64,000 nucleotides of DNA, taken from Leptasterias polaris (taxonomy: Eukaryota > Echinodermata > Asteroidea > Forcipulatida > Asteriidae). The stretch is taken from positions 1,745,501-1,809,500 of the forward strand of contig JAZGTN010000044.1 in the NCBI GenBank assembly GCA_037783415.1. The letters run 5' to 3'. Below, piece by piece: positions 39,301-54,300 of the stretch; the stretch's first letter is position 1; every line of letters starts with the position of its first letter. Made by a program: the position numbers and the translations under genes. The notes beneath the pieces were generated by a model. It ran no database searches, had not been told where the DNA came from, and saw only the letters and a list, made by a program, of their open reading frames with translations.

Positions 39301-42300
39301 ACCTTTTTTCTCCTTAATTTTCTTCAGATTATAGAATCACGAAAAAGAGAAAAATCTGAGAATGTCTTGACTTTTGGAAAAGTAAAGGTGAGCTGAATTT
39401 ACATTTTTACATATTGTCTAGGTTGCCTATCCAGACATTCCAAACTTCCGATGCCTCAATCCGGGAGGTTTCTCTCTTGCAACAAAATTCACCTGACGTC
39501 ATCTTCACCGGTAGAGGGCGTAACATTGACTGGCTCATTTTTGTAAGGGGATGTTTTGGTTCATAACTGACTTTTTCAGAGTGAAATTTGAAACATGGCG
39601 TCATTAGATTTCAACAACTAATGGATCTTTACATTCCAAGGAGGAATTTTTGGTCATTCAAGAGGTCAAATTTAAGGACGTTTTGATTGAAATTATTAAA
39701 AGTCAGTTATGAACCAAAACATCCCCGTAAAAAAATGTGGAGACCCAAATCAGAAAGGTTGTTAGTAGTAAGGCCTGAAAAGTGTATTAAAACGTTTATA
39801 CTTTTTTGCAAGGACAAAATATCATGCCTGCATTCATTCATTATAGCCGTCCTCCCGAGGCAGGTCCCGGAGATGGCTTCCCAACCACTATGAGTCTCCA
39901 TAGGTCTCTGTTGCTTGCTAGTTGTCCTGCTGCTGCCACAGATGGTATGTCAACCTCTTCGCAGAAGTGTTTGATATCTTCGAGCCACCTTTTTTCAGGT
40001 CTACCTCTGGGTCTGCTTCCTGCAATGTTTCCTTCTAGGATAATTTTGGGGTATCGGAGGCTGTCCATTCTTTTAACATGACCCTAATGGTAGTTGGAAG
40101 ATCTTTGAAGTAGTGAAGCAGTTCACGAACTCTTGTGTTGCTAAGTCTGTCTCTTCTGGTGACCCCCAATATCTTTCTCAAGCAGGCCATCTCGAATACC
40201 CTTAATCTCTGTTCATCTGCTTTCTTCAGTGTCCATGTCTCGGAGCTATAGGTGGCTATGGGCAGAACCAAGACTCTGTATAGATCAAGCTTGGTTGAAT
40301 TCTTTATGTCCTTGGATGTCCATATAGGGTTCAGCTTTTGCATGGCTCCCATGGCTAGTCCAACTCTACGCTTTATGTCATTTTCACTGGTGGGGATTTC
40401 TGAAATCACGCCACCCAAGTAGGTGAAGTTTTCGACTTGATCCAAGGATTTACCATCTATCTGGATGTCAAGTTGGATCTTTTCTCTGTTAAGGGCTTGA
40501 ACTACAGTTTTGCTTTTGTTTATTTTTACCCTTATACTGAATCCACCGATGTGTATTAAGCACTGCATACTCAGTACTTTCGGCCAAGTTCTGGGAAAAA
40601 AATCCACAGGCAAATCACTCGGGTGGGATTCGAACCCACGACCTTTGCATTGCTAGAGCAGATGTCTTACCACTAGACCACCGAGCTAGCCCGATGGCTA
40701 GAGGCAGCTGGTACCGCAACAATTTAATTGATGTGTGTTAAGCACTGTATCCCACCCGAGTGAATTGCCTTTGGATTTTTGTTTACCACAAGACCACCGA
40801 GCTAGGCAGGGGGCTAGAGGCAGTTCGAATCCTATGTGTTAGCAGCGGGTGCCACAATGTCTATTAAATCTGTATAATTTCTTTTCTGATGCTTTACCTA
40901 GGAAGGAGGTCACATAGAGAGGGACAATCAGCATCTTGTAAAAGTGCGGCTCTGGAAAATATTGCTAGGGAAGATTGGAGTGGATGTTATGATCTACCTG
41001 TTGACCAACGCATCTGTGTTTCTGTTTGCCCCTCCGTCCTGCTACATACAAGCTTGTGGTGAGCTCACATCAACTCTTTATTCTCCCTCAATATAAATTT
41101 TGCCGGTGAAATTGACAAACTATCGTTCAACCACACGGGCGGTGTATGGTGGAACAACCGTGTGCACCGACCTATCTGTGTACGTGTGCGGTGTACAATA
41201 GATGCATACCACATGATGTCTTACTACAGACTACCAGGGGTATAAATGGGTACCTGTGAGGGTAGAGGTTGATATTGTGTATGAAAAACCTTTGTAGCGC
41301 CACGGCAGCTCAGGGCTGTGTACTCCCCAGGGAGCTGAGAAAGATTAAAGGAATGTTATTGGCCCAATGACCAGGGCACTAATGTAAAGTGCGTTGATAC
41401 GTTATTGTAAAATTTGCTGTATAAGAACTAGTTATTATTATTATTATTAATAGCTTTCAAGACCACGGGTGATACTAAATTGTTAGACCGAAAGGGGGTT
41501 GATTGTGTACTGTGAAGATCACCTCATGATAGGCCTAGTGCATCTATCATTCAAAACCACAGTGATGGTTAGACAATACAATGGTTGACTGTTGCATAGT
41601 ACATTTACCACATGTACATTATACTGTAGGATAGTAGTAGTGCATCTTTCGTTCAAAACTACAGTGGATAGTAGTGAGAGGTCAGACAGTAGGAGGGTTA
41701 ACTGTACTAATGTAGATGCGGTTACCACATGATAAAACATTGCAGCTACTGGTAATATTGAATGGTCTGAAATTAGAGGATTTGCGATGTACATCACATT
41801 GGGAGGCTGCACAGTGCATCCATCATTCAAAATTCAAAACCATGCACAGTGGATGACATTGAGTGGTCAGACAGTAGGAGGGTTGGCTGTGTACTATTGT
41901 AGATGCATTCACCACATGATATCATATTGCAGGCAGGCACAGTGCATCTATCATTCAAAACGACAGTAGATATCTGAATGGTCAGACCAGTGTTCTCCAC
42001 ACACGTATTTTGGGAGGGCGGGCCGCCCTCCCAAAGTTTAAGGCCGCCCTGCCAAAGAATTGGCCGCCCTGCTAAAATAATTGGCCGCCCTGCCAAAAAA
42101 ATGACAAACAGACTATTTTTAGCCTGCACTTAATACGATCAAACGAGTAGCCGACGAGCCAATCCCGACTTCTAAGCGGCAGCATTGGAATTGCGATCGT
42201 TCATTTTAGTAGTATACAAACGTTAAAACACGATGCACACACAATCACATGGTTCTGACTGCTGAGTATCCACCGCTGCACGTGCATCGGCCCAACAACG

Positions 42301-45300
42301 TTCGGTCGGTAGTCCATGCATAGCGCATACACAACACACACGGTCCAAAGTCCAAGCTAACCAACATTCCGCACGCTGTGATTGGCCGTTGATTACCATA
42401 TTCATAAGAGAGCTTTCTAGACTCCAACGCAGTACACGTTCACGAGCCGATAAAGAATTGCAACACACTGTGCCGCACGCCTGCAGATTGGTACAATGTA
42501 CAGCCTTGAAGGATATTCAAACATTGACAACTTTTGCCGATAGAGGGCGTTGCGGGGCAAAGTTCATTGAATTTGTTCTCAATGTGCATACCGTGCGTTG
42601 TTTACCGATCGTTGAATTTCGACGATTTTATTGAAAACTAAGTTCTAAACAACGGAACATCTAATCACAAATCCATGAAAATGGTTGTTGATGAAAAAGG
42701 TATTATTGAGGGCAGAAATTAGGGGATAAGATCGTCCAAAAAATGTTTTTTTGTAATTTTTAATTTTTTTTTTCCGTTTCGAAAATTGCACATGTGTGGG
42801 CTATCCGATCACCACCACCAACGCATAGAAATCCAGCTTTCTAAAATCCAACACTGAGCGGCATATCCCTCTGATGTTTTTGGCGCGGCGCACAAAGCAA
42901 AATGTATAACAAATTGTAGGTTTTGAATTAGTTTTACAACAAGGTTGTTTCGACAGAATGAAATGGATATCAATCATTCTCCTTATTATAGTGTCGGGGC
43001 CCGGGGGTTAATAAGATTATTTTTAAGAAAAGGATTATCTCGGGTGTTTTTTCCTTTCACGTGCGATGACGTCATAAACCAACGGGCGCCATTTTGATGA
43101 CGTCATATCGACGGGCGCCATGCCACCCTCCCAAAGAAAAAGTCTGTGGAGAACACTGTCAGACAGTAGGAGGGTTGACTGTGTACTATTGTAGATGCAT
43201 TCACCACATGATATCATATTGCTGGTTGCACAGTGCGTCTACCACTCATAACTAGTGTATGATATTATAATTGTTGTAGGTAAATTACCAAATAGAATGT
43301 ATCGTTTTACTTTTCAAGGCTATCCGATCTTTAACCTTTGTCCTTGGCTGGGTCAGAAAAGGAAATGTCAAAAAGACGAACCCGCTCTTAGACGTAAGGA
43401 GAAGGACATCAGCATTTTCCCCAAGATCTGCGTCTGCTACTGCAAGACAGCATTCAAGAAAAGCTGGAAAGAACGTGAGCGAACACTTTCTTAAATTTCT
43501 GGGCCCAATTTCATAAAAACGTGCGAAGCACAGAAAACTCTTTCTTAGTGAGAAACAGGTTGCCACAGCTAAAATTCTATAAAACAGAAAACAATTAGCT
43601 TTACATACAAAGAGAGAAAATGCAATGTAGTAGGCAGTGTTCTCCCTTGAGAGTGGTCTGCTGGCCAAATGCTCGTTAAAACACCCAAGGACCAGTCACA
43701 ATTCTCTCCGAGTGGTCCTGCTCGCTAGTTCAGTGTTGGAAAGCATCTGTATTTCATATGGATTATGGACCAGTGAAATTACAAACAAACAGGTCCTGCT
43801 GGCTAGGCCAGTCTATAGAAAAGTTATGGGCGAAACCTGGTAAGGCATTTGCAAGGCAGTAGTATAGGGCATTCAAGTTGGCTCTGTTGTTTTTTCCCTG
43901 CACTTCATCTTTGTGGACCCCGGTTGATTGCCAATACACCGATCCATTAAGCCACGCCCATTTCTCATTGACCAATCACAACCGCGAAATCTGATCACCA
44001 TTTGAGCCGTTTGGTGATCTTTGCACTAATGGTGATCGGGTTTCGCGGCTGTGATTGGTCAACTCGTAAGGAGGCGGGGCTTAATGGATCGATCAATTTT
44101 GACTGTAGCCTTTCATGTAGAATGGGTTTTCAGTCTTCACCTTACTGCTTGGTTTTTCCCCAGTTTGGGGTTTTCCCTTTCACATCTAAAACTGAGATTT
44201 CTTCAACATCTTCTCTATACAGGCATCTTCAGTCCTACAGGGCCCAATTTCATAGGGCTGCTTAACGGCTGATTTTGTGCTTACTGCGCGAGATTCCATT
44301 TCATAGCGCTGCTAACCGTAAGCACACAAAAAGGCATGCTAACCTACCAGTGCTTACTGTATGATAATAAATGATGTAACAATGCAAATCGGTTGTGAGC
44401 GTGCAAGCTGGCTGCCTAATTTTCTTGCTGACCTGCAAAACATGCTAACGCTTAAGCAAATTTTTCTGCTATAGTTAGCGCCAAAATGCGCTTGGAAATT
44501 GGTCCCAAGTCACAGTGCAAGATACTTTTGACGGCTCTTTGGTTCCATTAACAAAAAGAAAGATTAATAGAAAGATAAAACTAAATAAAGAACTAATAAA
44601 TGTATGTCAGTAATTGCCCTACAATGGACAAAGGACTACCTCATATTTATTTATTCCTTTATTATTATTTTTCAGATAATTTGACAACTTTGCCAGCATC
44701 AACCACTGGAGCTATCAAACTTCTGGCAGCCATTTTCCCATGGGAGGCAACAGTAGTGGAGACAAGAACAAAGAAGAACAAAGTGGTGAGGAGTTTTTTT
44801 GAGTTCTTCCCCAGAAGTCTTGTTGAAATTCCGAGGCACAGATTTAGGAATATCATCCAAAATTTCATGAAAAAAAGTCTTGGACACTAACGCATGTTGT
44901 GTTTTATTTTATTCTTGTTCGTGAGGCACCCCACCAAAGTAGGCACGTCTCGGAATAGTGAAAAAATGCATTCACCACTTTGCTGCGAGATTAAAAGTTC
45001 TTTTCCTGTTACCTGTGCGGGATTATTTTCATTCCAAAAGCAAATTTTTCTTTCTAGCTATTAGTAATTTGTTTTGTCAATGAAACTCCATTTGGACATC
45101 CATATTAAGACATCTTCTTAGTGACATTTGCAGATTTTAATGGCTAGTATTTTTTCTAGACGTTCATGTTTCTGAAGCACATGGTTTCAGACCATAATCA
45201 AGACGGGTTTGAGTTGACACTGTTGAAACCTTTTAGTGCGTGTGCAGTTCTGAGAAGAGTCGGTGGTTTACTAGATTTGTCAAACATCATGCTTGTCACA

Positions 45301-48300
45301 GAGAAATCCTCATGTTTATTTGTTAATGCATATTTATTAGCTGTCCTGAATATTGATGACCTGTAGCCCAAAGTGTGAATAATGCATATCATTGATCCAG
45401 CAATGCCGTGGTTGATTGAAGCTGAGCAGGTAATAACAATAGGTAGCAGTGTTTTAGGAAAGCTTCAGTTGGGGTCTACAGTATTGTGATTTGAATATTC
45501 ATCAGGTCAGTTTTGAATTAGAAAAGGAAATGAGGTTGAAGGATGATTGTGATGATGTAAATAAGATGCAAATGTTGAGTTCTATGTATTTCTGTGTGAA
45601 GTGAAAGTCAGGGCGTTGTCTCCAAGGTCTCGGTCTGTGAGGACTGCCTTAATACACTGATCAGCTCTGCTGCAGCGACAATTTGATAAGAGTATTCAAG
45701 CTCTTTAGTTTGTATTGAAACCAAGCATCCAGGCTTTTGTATAGGGTGTCATGGCCGAGTGGTTAAGAGCATCGGATTCAAGTTCTGGTGGTTTAGTCAT
45801 CGGGGTGTGGGTTCGAGTCCCGGTCATGACGCTTGTGTCCTTGAGCAAGACACTTTGCTATAATTGCTTCTCTTCACCCAGGGGTATAAATGGGTACCTG
45901 CAAGGGTAGAGGTTTTTTTTGTGTTTGAAAAAGCCTTCGGAGCGCCACGGCAGCCCAGGGCTGTATACTCCCCAGGGAGCTGAGAAAGATTAAAGGAATG
46001 TTATTGGCCCAATGACCAGGGCACTAATGTAAAGCGCATTGATACGTTATATAAGAACTAGTTATTATTATTATTATTTTGTTTGCTGTTGCAAGTGTTC
46101 TTTAAATTATGAGTGTTATTAGGGTGATTTTTCACCTAACACATATAACTTTTGGCGAGAGTAGAGGGGAGAAGGATGGACAACCGTAAGTTAAAACTTT
46201 TTTGTGTACATATATACACATTCTCTATCTGTCATAGAAACGATGACAGCAATATTTTTATTCAACAGACTCGTTCGTTACAAACTGTGCTGGTTCTCTG
46301 TTCTCTTGTGCCTTGCAAGAAAAGATGAATAAAACTTATTTAAAACACCTTTTTTTTCTTCTCTTTAGGTGAAAAGAACCAAAAAACGTTTCACTGCTTT
46401 GCAGAAAATTCTAAGAGACCTGCTGACAAATTTCAAGTAACTCTTCTCCTGTTTAAGTAACTATAAATTACTACTAGTACATGTAGGTATTTATTTGGCA
46501 CCCTTACACTATTATCACCCCTGTTCATTGGGCCTTTTAGGCATTCCTGAAACTCTCTCAACACCTATGGAGTATGCAGCACCAGCAGCCAAGTCGGTGC
46601 ACATGTGGCTAGTTAATTCACATCAATAATCTCCACCCTTGCAGGTATTCATTTACTCCTGGGTGACGAGAAGCAATTATGGTCAAGTGTCTTGCTCAAG
46701 AACAAGTCATGGCTGGGATTCAAACCCACACTCTGTTGACTCCGCCTTCGGAACTTAAGTTTGATGCTCTAGAACGCTTGACCAAAGACATGCCACACTG
46801 GCAGTGTGTCGTGACCGAGCGGTTAGTGCATCGTACTCAAGTTCTGGTTGCTGAGTCATCAGGGTGTGGGTTCAAATCCCAGTCATGACACTTGTGTCCT
46901 TCAGCGAAACACTTAACTATAATTGATTCTCTTCACCCAGTGGTAAATGGGTACCTGTGAGGGCAGAGATGGTTCTTGTGATTGATTTAGCTTGATGCGC
47001 TACATACTTGGCAGCACAGGCTTTATACTCCCAAGAGAGCTGAGATTGTTTAGGAAATGAAATAAATGGCCCAGCGACCTGGGGGGGGGGGGGTGATAAT
47101 GTTGGAGTGCCACGAGTGTCACTTGGTGACGGATTCGAGCACTATAAGAAGCCATCATTATTATTATTTAGTTCAAGAGACTCAACATGTAATCTAATAA
47201 TAACTTCACCTTTTGATTTGCATGAATTGTAGAAAGAGAACCACAGTTATCTTTGCGTACCTACACTTTGAGGCAGTTTATATTGGCTGCCATTTTAACT
47301 GTATGCGTACACTTTGTTGGCCTACTAGAAGTTTCAGTCTTTTGTTCAAACTCTAAGTCCATAAATTACTTTTTGGCTAAAACAACTCATTTCCTAATCC
47401 CTTACCAGGAAATGCGATATCATCAGACTGCTTAAATCTCACTGTCCAGCCTCAAGGTCAAAGGTCAAGAACGATTTGCCCTCTGAGACCATAGAATCAT
47501 TGGTGAGGTCAAAGGTTGAACCTTGGAAGGTGTTCTTGTTCCTGAGGCAAGTTGTAAAGAGGGTCATTCCATTTGAGGTGTGGGGATCCAAGCACAATCG
47601 GGCGAGATTCTTCAAGTTGGTGGAGAAGTTCGTCAGGATTGGCCGGAGTTCCAAACTGAATGTGGAACATCTCGTTGACAAGATGGAGGTGGGTTTGAGT
47701 TGTAGTTGAGTTTGGATACGAGTACAACAGTTTTGCTGACTACAGTTACAATCAAGAACATTTTGTTATTACCTAAACACCAAAGTGTGTGGAGCACTGT
47801 ATACTCTCTGTAAACTCACTCACTCGCTCACTCATCCCGAGACCGTCGTGCTGGTCGTTGGGGTACCATGATTGATGCATTTGCTGTCAGGGATCGCCAC
47901 AGTTCTCTGTCCTCTGTTATTCGTATAAGGGCAGCATTGTTTCGACCTGTCCAGTCTCGGATATTGTCAGACCAGGACTTCCTTTGTCCGCCTCTCCGTC
48001 GCTTGCCCTCAACTGTTTCTTGGAGGATGGTTTTGGAGAGTGATTCGTGACGGGACACATGACCGTAACAGGCGAGCTTGCGGCATTTTACTGTTGCTAG
48101 GAGTGGTTCTTGAATGCCTGCAAAGGTGTGGATTTGCTGCCTGACAAAGTCATTTGTCTTGTGTTCTCAGGCCGGCCTGTAAACTACTTTCCCTGAGTTC
48201 TGTGAAATTAAATTCACTCATATGGGATTTGAACCCACAACCTTTGCCATTTCAAAGCTGATGTCTTACAACTAGACCACCGAGCTTGCCCAGTAGCTAG

Positions 48301-51300
48301 AGGCAGGTCTGTGAAGAAACACTATATTTACATTATATTATTCTGGGGGGATTTGAACCTATGACCTCTAGCTATCTGCCTTTAATAATAATAATAATAA
48401 TAAGATTTATATAGCGCTGGTATCTAGAAAAGTATTCACTGCGCTGAGACCTCGGGAGAGTTAATGATATGCCTGATTGAAAAGGCATGGCTCGTTGGTC
48501 CAGTGAAAAGTCTCCAGTTTACCCCTGAAATGGCGGCTTGATTTCTAGACAGATTGATTAAACTCAAAACCTTAATGCAGAAACTAATCATCCCTGTGAG
48601 TGTGACATGCCCATAAGTCCTACGAAAGTATAAAATAAATCTTTAAAAAGCAATTTAAAATGTTAACAATTTGCCACCATTAGGAACGCTGCATCTTTCT
48701 TTTGGGGTGCGGTGCGGTGATCCATGATCAAGGGATACAGATGCAAATCTTCAAACAAAAACTTCGGCTTTTAGTGGGGTTTTTTTTTCTCTGATTTTAA
48801 AGGCAGATACATTAATTTTTGATAATTGTTTGTAAATTTTCTTGGGTGTACGTTCTAGCCAATGGACATGAAGTGGGCCCTCCGCAAGCCATCAACAGAT
48901 CATCCCTGTTGCCACTCTGTTGTAATAACCAAAGACAAGATGATTAAAGGTGTCATGTCCTGGATCATGTCAGAGTTTGTCATTCCTCTGATCAGGGTAG
49001 GTACAGGAATAAGAACATACTTTAAATTACACTGTTGTGGAATTGTCGTATCACCCAAAACACTAGAATCATTAATGCTGATTGCTGAATTTTTCCAGCA
49101 AACTAGGATCTTTGATGTTGATTGGTCAACTCATTACCTTACCTCTTACAAAAAACTAGAATCCTTCATGCTAATTGGTCACCTGACAGCAAACTAGAAT
49201 CCTTGATTTTAATTGGTCAACTCACTACATTTCACCCGATAGCAAACTAGAATCCTTCATGCTTATTGGACAACTTATTACCTTTCACCTGACAGCAAAC
49301 TAGAATCCTTTATGTTGATTGGTCAACTCATTACATTTCACGTGACAGCAAACTAGAATCCTTGATGTTGATTGGTCAACTCATTACCTATCATCTAACT
49401 GCAAACTAGAATCCTTGATGTTAATTGGTCAACTCATTACCTTTCACCTGACAGCAAACTAGAATCCTTCATGCTAATTGGTCAACTCATTACCTATCAT
49501 CTAACTGCAAACTAGAATCCTTCATGCTGATTGGTCAACTCATTACCATTCTTCTTGCAGCAAATTAGTATCCTTGATGCTGATTGGTCAACTCATTACC
49601 TATCACCTTTCACAAACTAGAATCTTTGATTATGATAAGACAAGTCAAGAAGTCATAACAAACTTTTTGATAATTCACCTCCAAAAGCTGTAGTTTAGTC
49701 AACAGATCCATTGTTTTCTTTTACTAGAGTACCTTCTACATAACAGAGACGTCGTCATCTCGAACCGGCATTGTCTACTACCGTAAAACCACTTGGAATA
49801 GCATAGAGAAGCTTGCATCGGAAGGTGAGATATTCAAAAGAAAGGTACATCTTATTTTCACAGTCTTCAGATAGGCATTTATTCGTTCAAATTTCACCTT
49901 TGAACGAATAAATGCCTAAGTAATACATTGACAAAGAAGTGAATAACTTTAATGTGGAAGTGCTCTGATTATACAGTTCATGCCGATGCTGATTCTACAG
50001 AAAGACTGTCAAAAGTACAGTCAAAGTTAAGAAGATAGAATTTGAAGACACCCTCAAAAAGAAAAAAACCCAAGTATCTTTCACCAAAGAAGTGATTGTC
50101 AAACAGTTGCCACCTATAAACAAGTGTCCTCTGTAACAGCATGCAAAGCAAGTGATCTTAGTTACACTGGATTTATTTTTTAATATTTCATTTGCAAAAT
50201 ATATATTTTCTTTGTTTTTAGATTGCAGAGCTTCTGGGAAAGTTAAAGTCATAACAAATGTAAGAATCTTTTTTATTTATTGATTTTTTTGTCACAAATA
50301 AAAAAATGTAGTTATTAATTTTCCCAAATTAATTGTAGGGAATGTTTTTCTAATTTTATTTATGGGCAGTCTTATAATTACAAAAGCAAAAAAAAGGCTA
50401 ATGAAAATTTGGCAGCTTGATATCTCTGCGATACTGTACCACTTACTGTCTCTCCCAAGGGGGCAACTTACTCTCCGTGCTGCAGCAGCTTACTATCTTG
50501 CTCCGGCAACTTGATATTGTTCTGCGGCAACTTACTCATCATTTATCCTCCCCATTCTGCTGCCTCAACCCGACTCACTCTCTAAATGCATTTCAAACTC
50601 AAGTTAAGTAACTTCTGTTTACAGAAAGTTGTTGACAATCCTGTTTTGGTGTAATTTTCTATAGAGAGCTTGGTACTTTTGTAGTATCTATTCTGGTTTT
50701 GCGGCTGTAATCAGTAAACAGTTTTGGTCATTAGCCATTAGCCAATGACCAACTTTAACCGAAACAGTTATTGGTTACGACCGCGAAAACGCATCTCTGT
50801 AGCGCCTTGAGTAGTAATTTACTAGAAAATGCACTTTGTAAGTTTTTCTTCTTATTATTATTTTAAAATTTTTGTTTGATTTAAAATGATATACAGAAGG
50901 AAGCCAAGTGTTACTTGTCGATCAGTGGAGTATCGGAATGTTCATCACTTCGCTTCATACCAAAGAAGAACCGGTTGAGGATGATCACAGTGCCAGGAAA
51001 GGGGAAAAAACCTGGCCAAAAGGTTGTGCTTAATTTCTATGATTATAATAACAACAATTTGGGAGGCTAATCATCCTTACTTACGTGTCGTGGCCGAGCG
51101 GTCTAATTCACTGGTCCCAAGCTCTGGTGTTGTCAGCAGCAGAGTGTGGGTTTGATACCCGGTCATGACCCTTGTGCCCTTGAGCAAGGCTTTTTACCAC
51201 AATAGCTTCGTAAAAAGTTGGGAAGGTAGTGCATTCTGCTTTACCAGCCAGGCTCCTATAGTGGATGATACCCATTCCTACATCTTTACGGACTGTGAAG

Positions 51301-54300
51301 GGGGTAACCCTGTTTCAGCCCCAGGAGTAGGTGGCAACATACCTTTGGTGACAGTTGATTTGGGTCTACAGCCCAAGTCAGTTATGTGTAGCCCTCAACT
51401 TGAAGTGGCCGTCCGTGGCCCTCAACTTGAAGTGGCCGTCCGTGGCCTTGTGATGTTAGGCAATCTCTCATATAAAAAAAATATATAAAAACAAAAAAGC
51501 TAAGAAGCTGTATTGTAAATGATAGGCTACAATGTGTTCGAGCTGCTGGCATGCAAGGATCTTGTTATGTCCTATCCCTAAATAACTCAGCCGTATGCAT
51601 GGTTAGTTTCGTGGCCGAGCGGATAAGAGCACCGGACTCAAGCTCTGGTGTTTCTGTTCAGCAGAGTGTGGGTTCGAGTCCCGGTCGTGACACTTGTGTC
51701 CTTATTAAGCAAGACACTTAACCATTATTGCTTCGTCCTTCGGATGAGACGTAAAGCCGTTGGTCCCGTGTGTTGTGTAATGCACGTAAAGAACCCAGTG
51801 CACTTATCGAAAAGAGAAGGGGTTTGCCCCGGTGTTCCTGGTTTGATCGGCTGCATATTGCGCCACAGCACCTTGTAAACCATTACATGGTGCTATGTAA
51901 AGAAATAGGCCTCAAAATTCAAAAAGTAGCTCCACATATATACCTTGCAGGAAAATATTGACTGTTGAAGCGCCTTGAGCGTCACTGAGTGACGGATATG
52001 AGCGCTATATAAGAAGCCATTATTGTTATTATTAATTCTCAACATTTATTTGTCCAAACTTTAGTGCTCCAAATGTGGAACTAACTCCATAGTGATTCTA
52101 ATCATAACTCAACTTCTTTTAACACAACAACTGGAATGCGACTTAAGTGAATACACTACAGATGTCTTTGGCAGCCAGCCACATCAACCCATATATGAAC
52201 ACGGACTAAGAGATAAATCTTAGTGCTATGTGAAATCAAATTCTGCTGACTAGTGACTGAAAAATGTTAATGCAAACTGTGCTAGACTTGCTTGACCTCA
52301 AGGTGGCACTATCATTCGTACACAATTTTAGAATTAGACCTTTTCATAAATGAAGACGCATATATTATATCACATCATAATTTAGAATTTTCTTTTAGTG
52401 TAAGAGACCATTTTCACTTTGTTCTATGGCTACTGTTTTTGTTTTTGGCATTTTGTTGTGTTTTTTTTGGGGGGGGTGGTGGTTCTGACCGATATTAATT
52501 GTTTCGTTTTACACTTCAGGGTCGCAAAATCTACAACCCATTGGAAAACATTTACAACGTCTTAAGAATGTTTCAGCACGAGACTCCATCTCAACTCGGC
52601 TCATCGCTCCTTGGAGTCGGCGATGCATACCCAAAGTGGAAGCGGTTTGTCATGGAGACCAGGAAGCAATCCAGCAGGTAATGCTGCAGTCTAAGCCTCA
52701 AATCAATTGCTGATGACGAAAATGCTAACCCATCTCATCTCATTTGTATTTTCAAACAAAATTGCATTATAAAAATAACGCGCAAAAACAGTGATAATTT
52801 TATACAAACATGCAGGTAAAACCTAATGAGCTTTTAGAAAAGATACTAAATCCGACCACCATGCGTGGTCTATGTTACACTTTTAGTCGATTGATTCGTC
52901 AAAATATGGCAACAACACGTATAACTCATGCACAGCCTATACCGACGTTACTTCGTTAGTTGATTAGAGAAACAGTGCTCCGGAGCTAGGTTGATCCAGT
53001 TGGACTAACTAGTTCAACCATGCGGCGTTCAAGTGACATCTAAATTGACTGGTTATAAGTCTATAGTCGACTATAGCCAGCCACCCAAACTTGCTCATTG
53101 CTTTAAAAACCAATATGAAACAGACAGTTGAAGTTAATGACTATAGGACACCTTACAATTATCACGAACTGCGTATTTATTAATTGAATCATACGAAGCA
53201 TCCTCATAAATCAACCAAACAACAAACTGAAAAATATAATTCCATTGATTATCGTTTTACAGAAATGAAACCCTATGTCTTGACTGAAGAAGTGCTAACA
53301 CATTGATTTCAGTCAATTTCGCTTGAAATCTAGTTTGGAAAGAGACGTAATTTTTCTGCCAGTTTGCAACACAGGCACATAATCAATTTAAAAATTAGGT
53401 CTTCAATATTTATTGTGTTTTATAGTCTGTGAATAGCTCTTGAAACATAGGTTTGTGGTCTTCTTTCGAGTCCATCATCTACTCTTCAAATATTTGAGTA
53501 GGTTTGTGGTTAATACCATGTCAGTAGTAGCTGAAAGTGTAATTTGGTGTTCGTGCAATATGTGCACAAACACCTCTTTGAAATTGTTTGGGTTTTTTTT
53601 CTTCCCTAGAACACTTCTCTACAAAATAATTCAAGAAAGAAATTGAATTGAACCTTGAAACTCTTTAGACAATTAAACCTCAATAATATGATGACGTCAT
53701 CAGGTGTCGAATTACAACGTTTTTGAAGTTGGAAAAGGACCATTTGCTATTTGCTGTATCTCATTCAATTTGAAAGCTATGATGTTCATAGTTGGGCATC
53801 TGATAGATCATTGTTTTGTTTTCCCAACCCTGAAGCAGGCCGATGTACTTTGTGAAAGTGGACATCATGGAGTGTTTTGATTCCATTCCTCATTCTGCTC
53901 TTCATGGTGTGATTGCTAATGTACTACAAGCTGAGGTAAGTGACTAATAGATCCTGCAAGGCGTGTTGTGGCCGAGCAGTCAAGTGAACCGGACTCAAGC
54001 TCTGGTGTTTCTGATCAGCAGAGTGTGGGTTCGAGTCCTGGTTGTGACATTTGTGTCCTTAAGCAAGACACTTGACCATTATTGCTTCGTCCTTCTGGAT
54101 GGCGGAGCTGAGAAAGATTACAGGAATGTTATTGGCCCAATGACCAGGGCACTAATGTAAAGCGCGTTGATCTGTTATAGTAACATGCGCTATATAAGAA
54201 CTAATTATTATTATTATTATTATTATTATTACTAATATAGCTCTGTATACCTGTTGAAAAAGTAAGGAGCGCTTTGAGATGCCTTTTGGGTATGATAAAA

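Noticed and set aside
40620..40690. Functional tRNA-Glu-like gene on the minus strand
   Set aside because: The same sequence plus flanks recurs at 57940 and 48220 with shared non-tRNA body; a SINE head.
45746..45830. Functional tRNA-Leu gene
   Set aside because: The A and B boxes and CAA arm are clear, but the acceptor stem is imperfect, the same head recurs with a shared body at many sites, and a TTA tail follows. It is a SINE.
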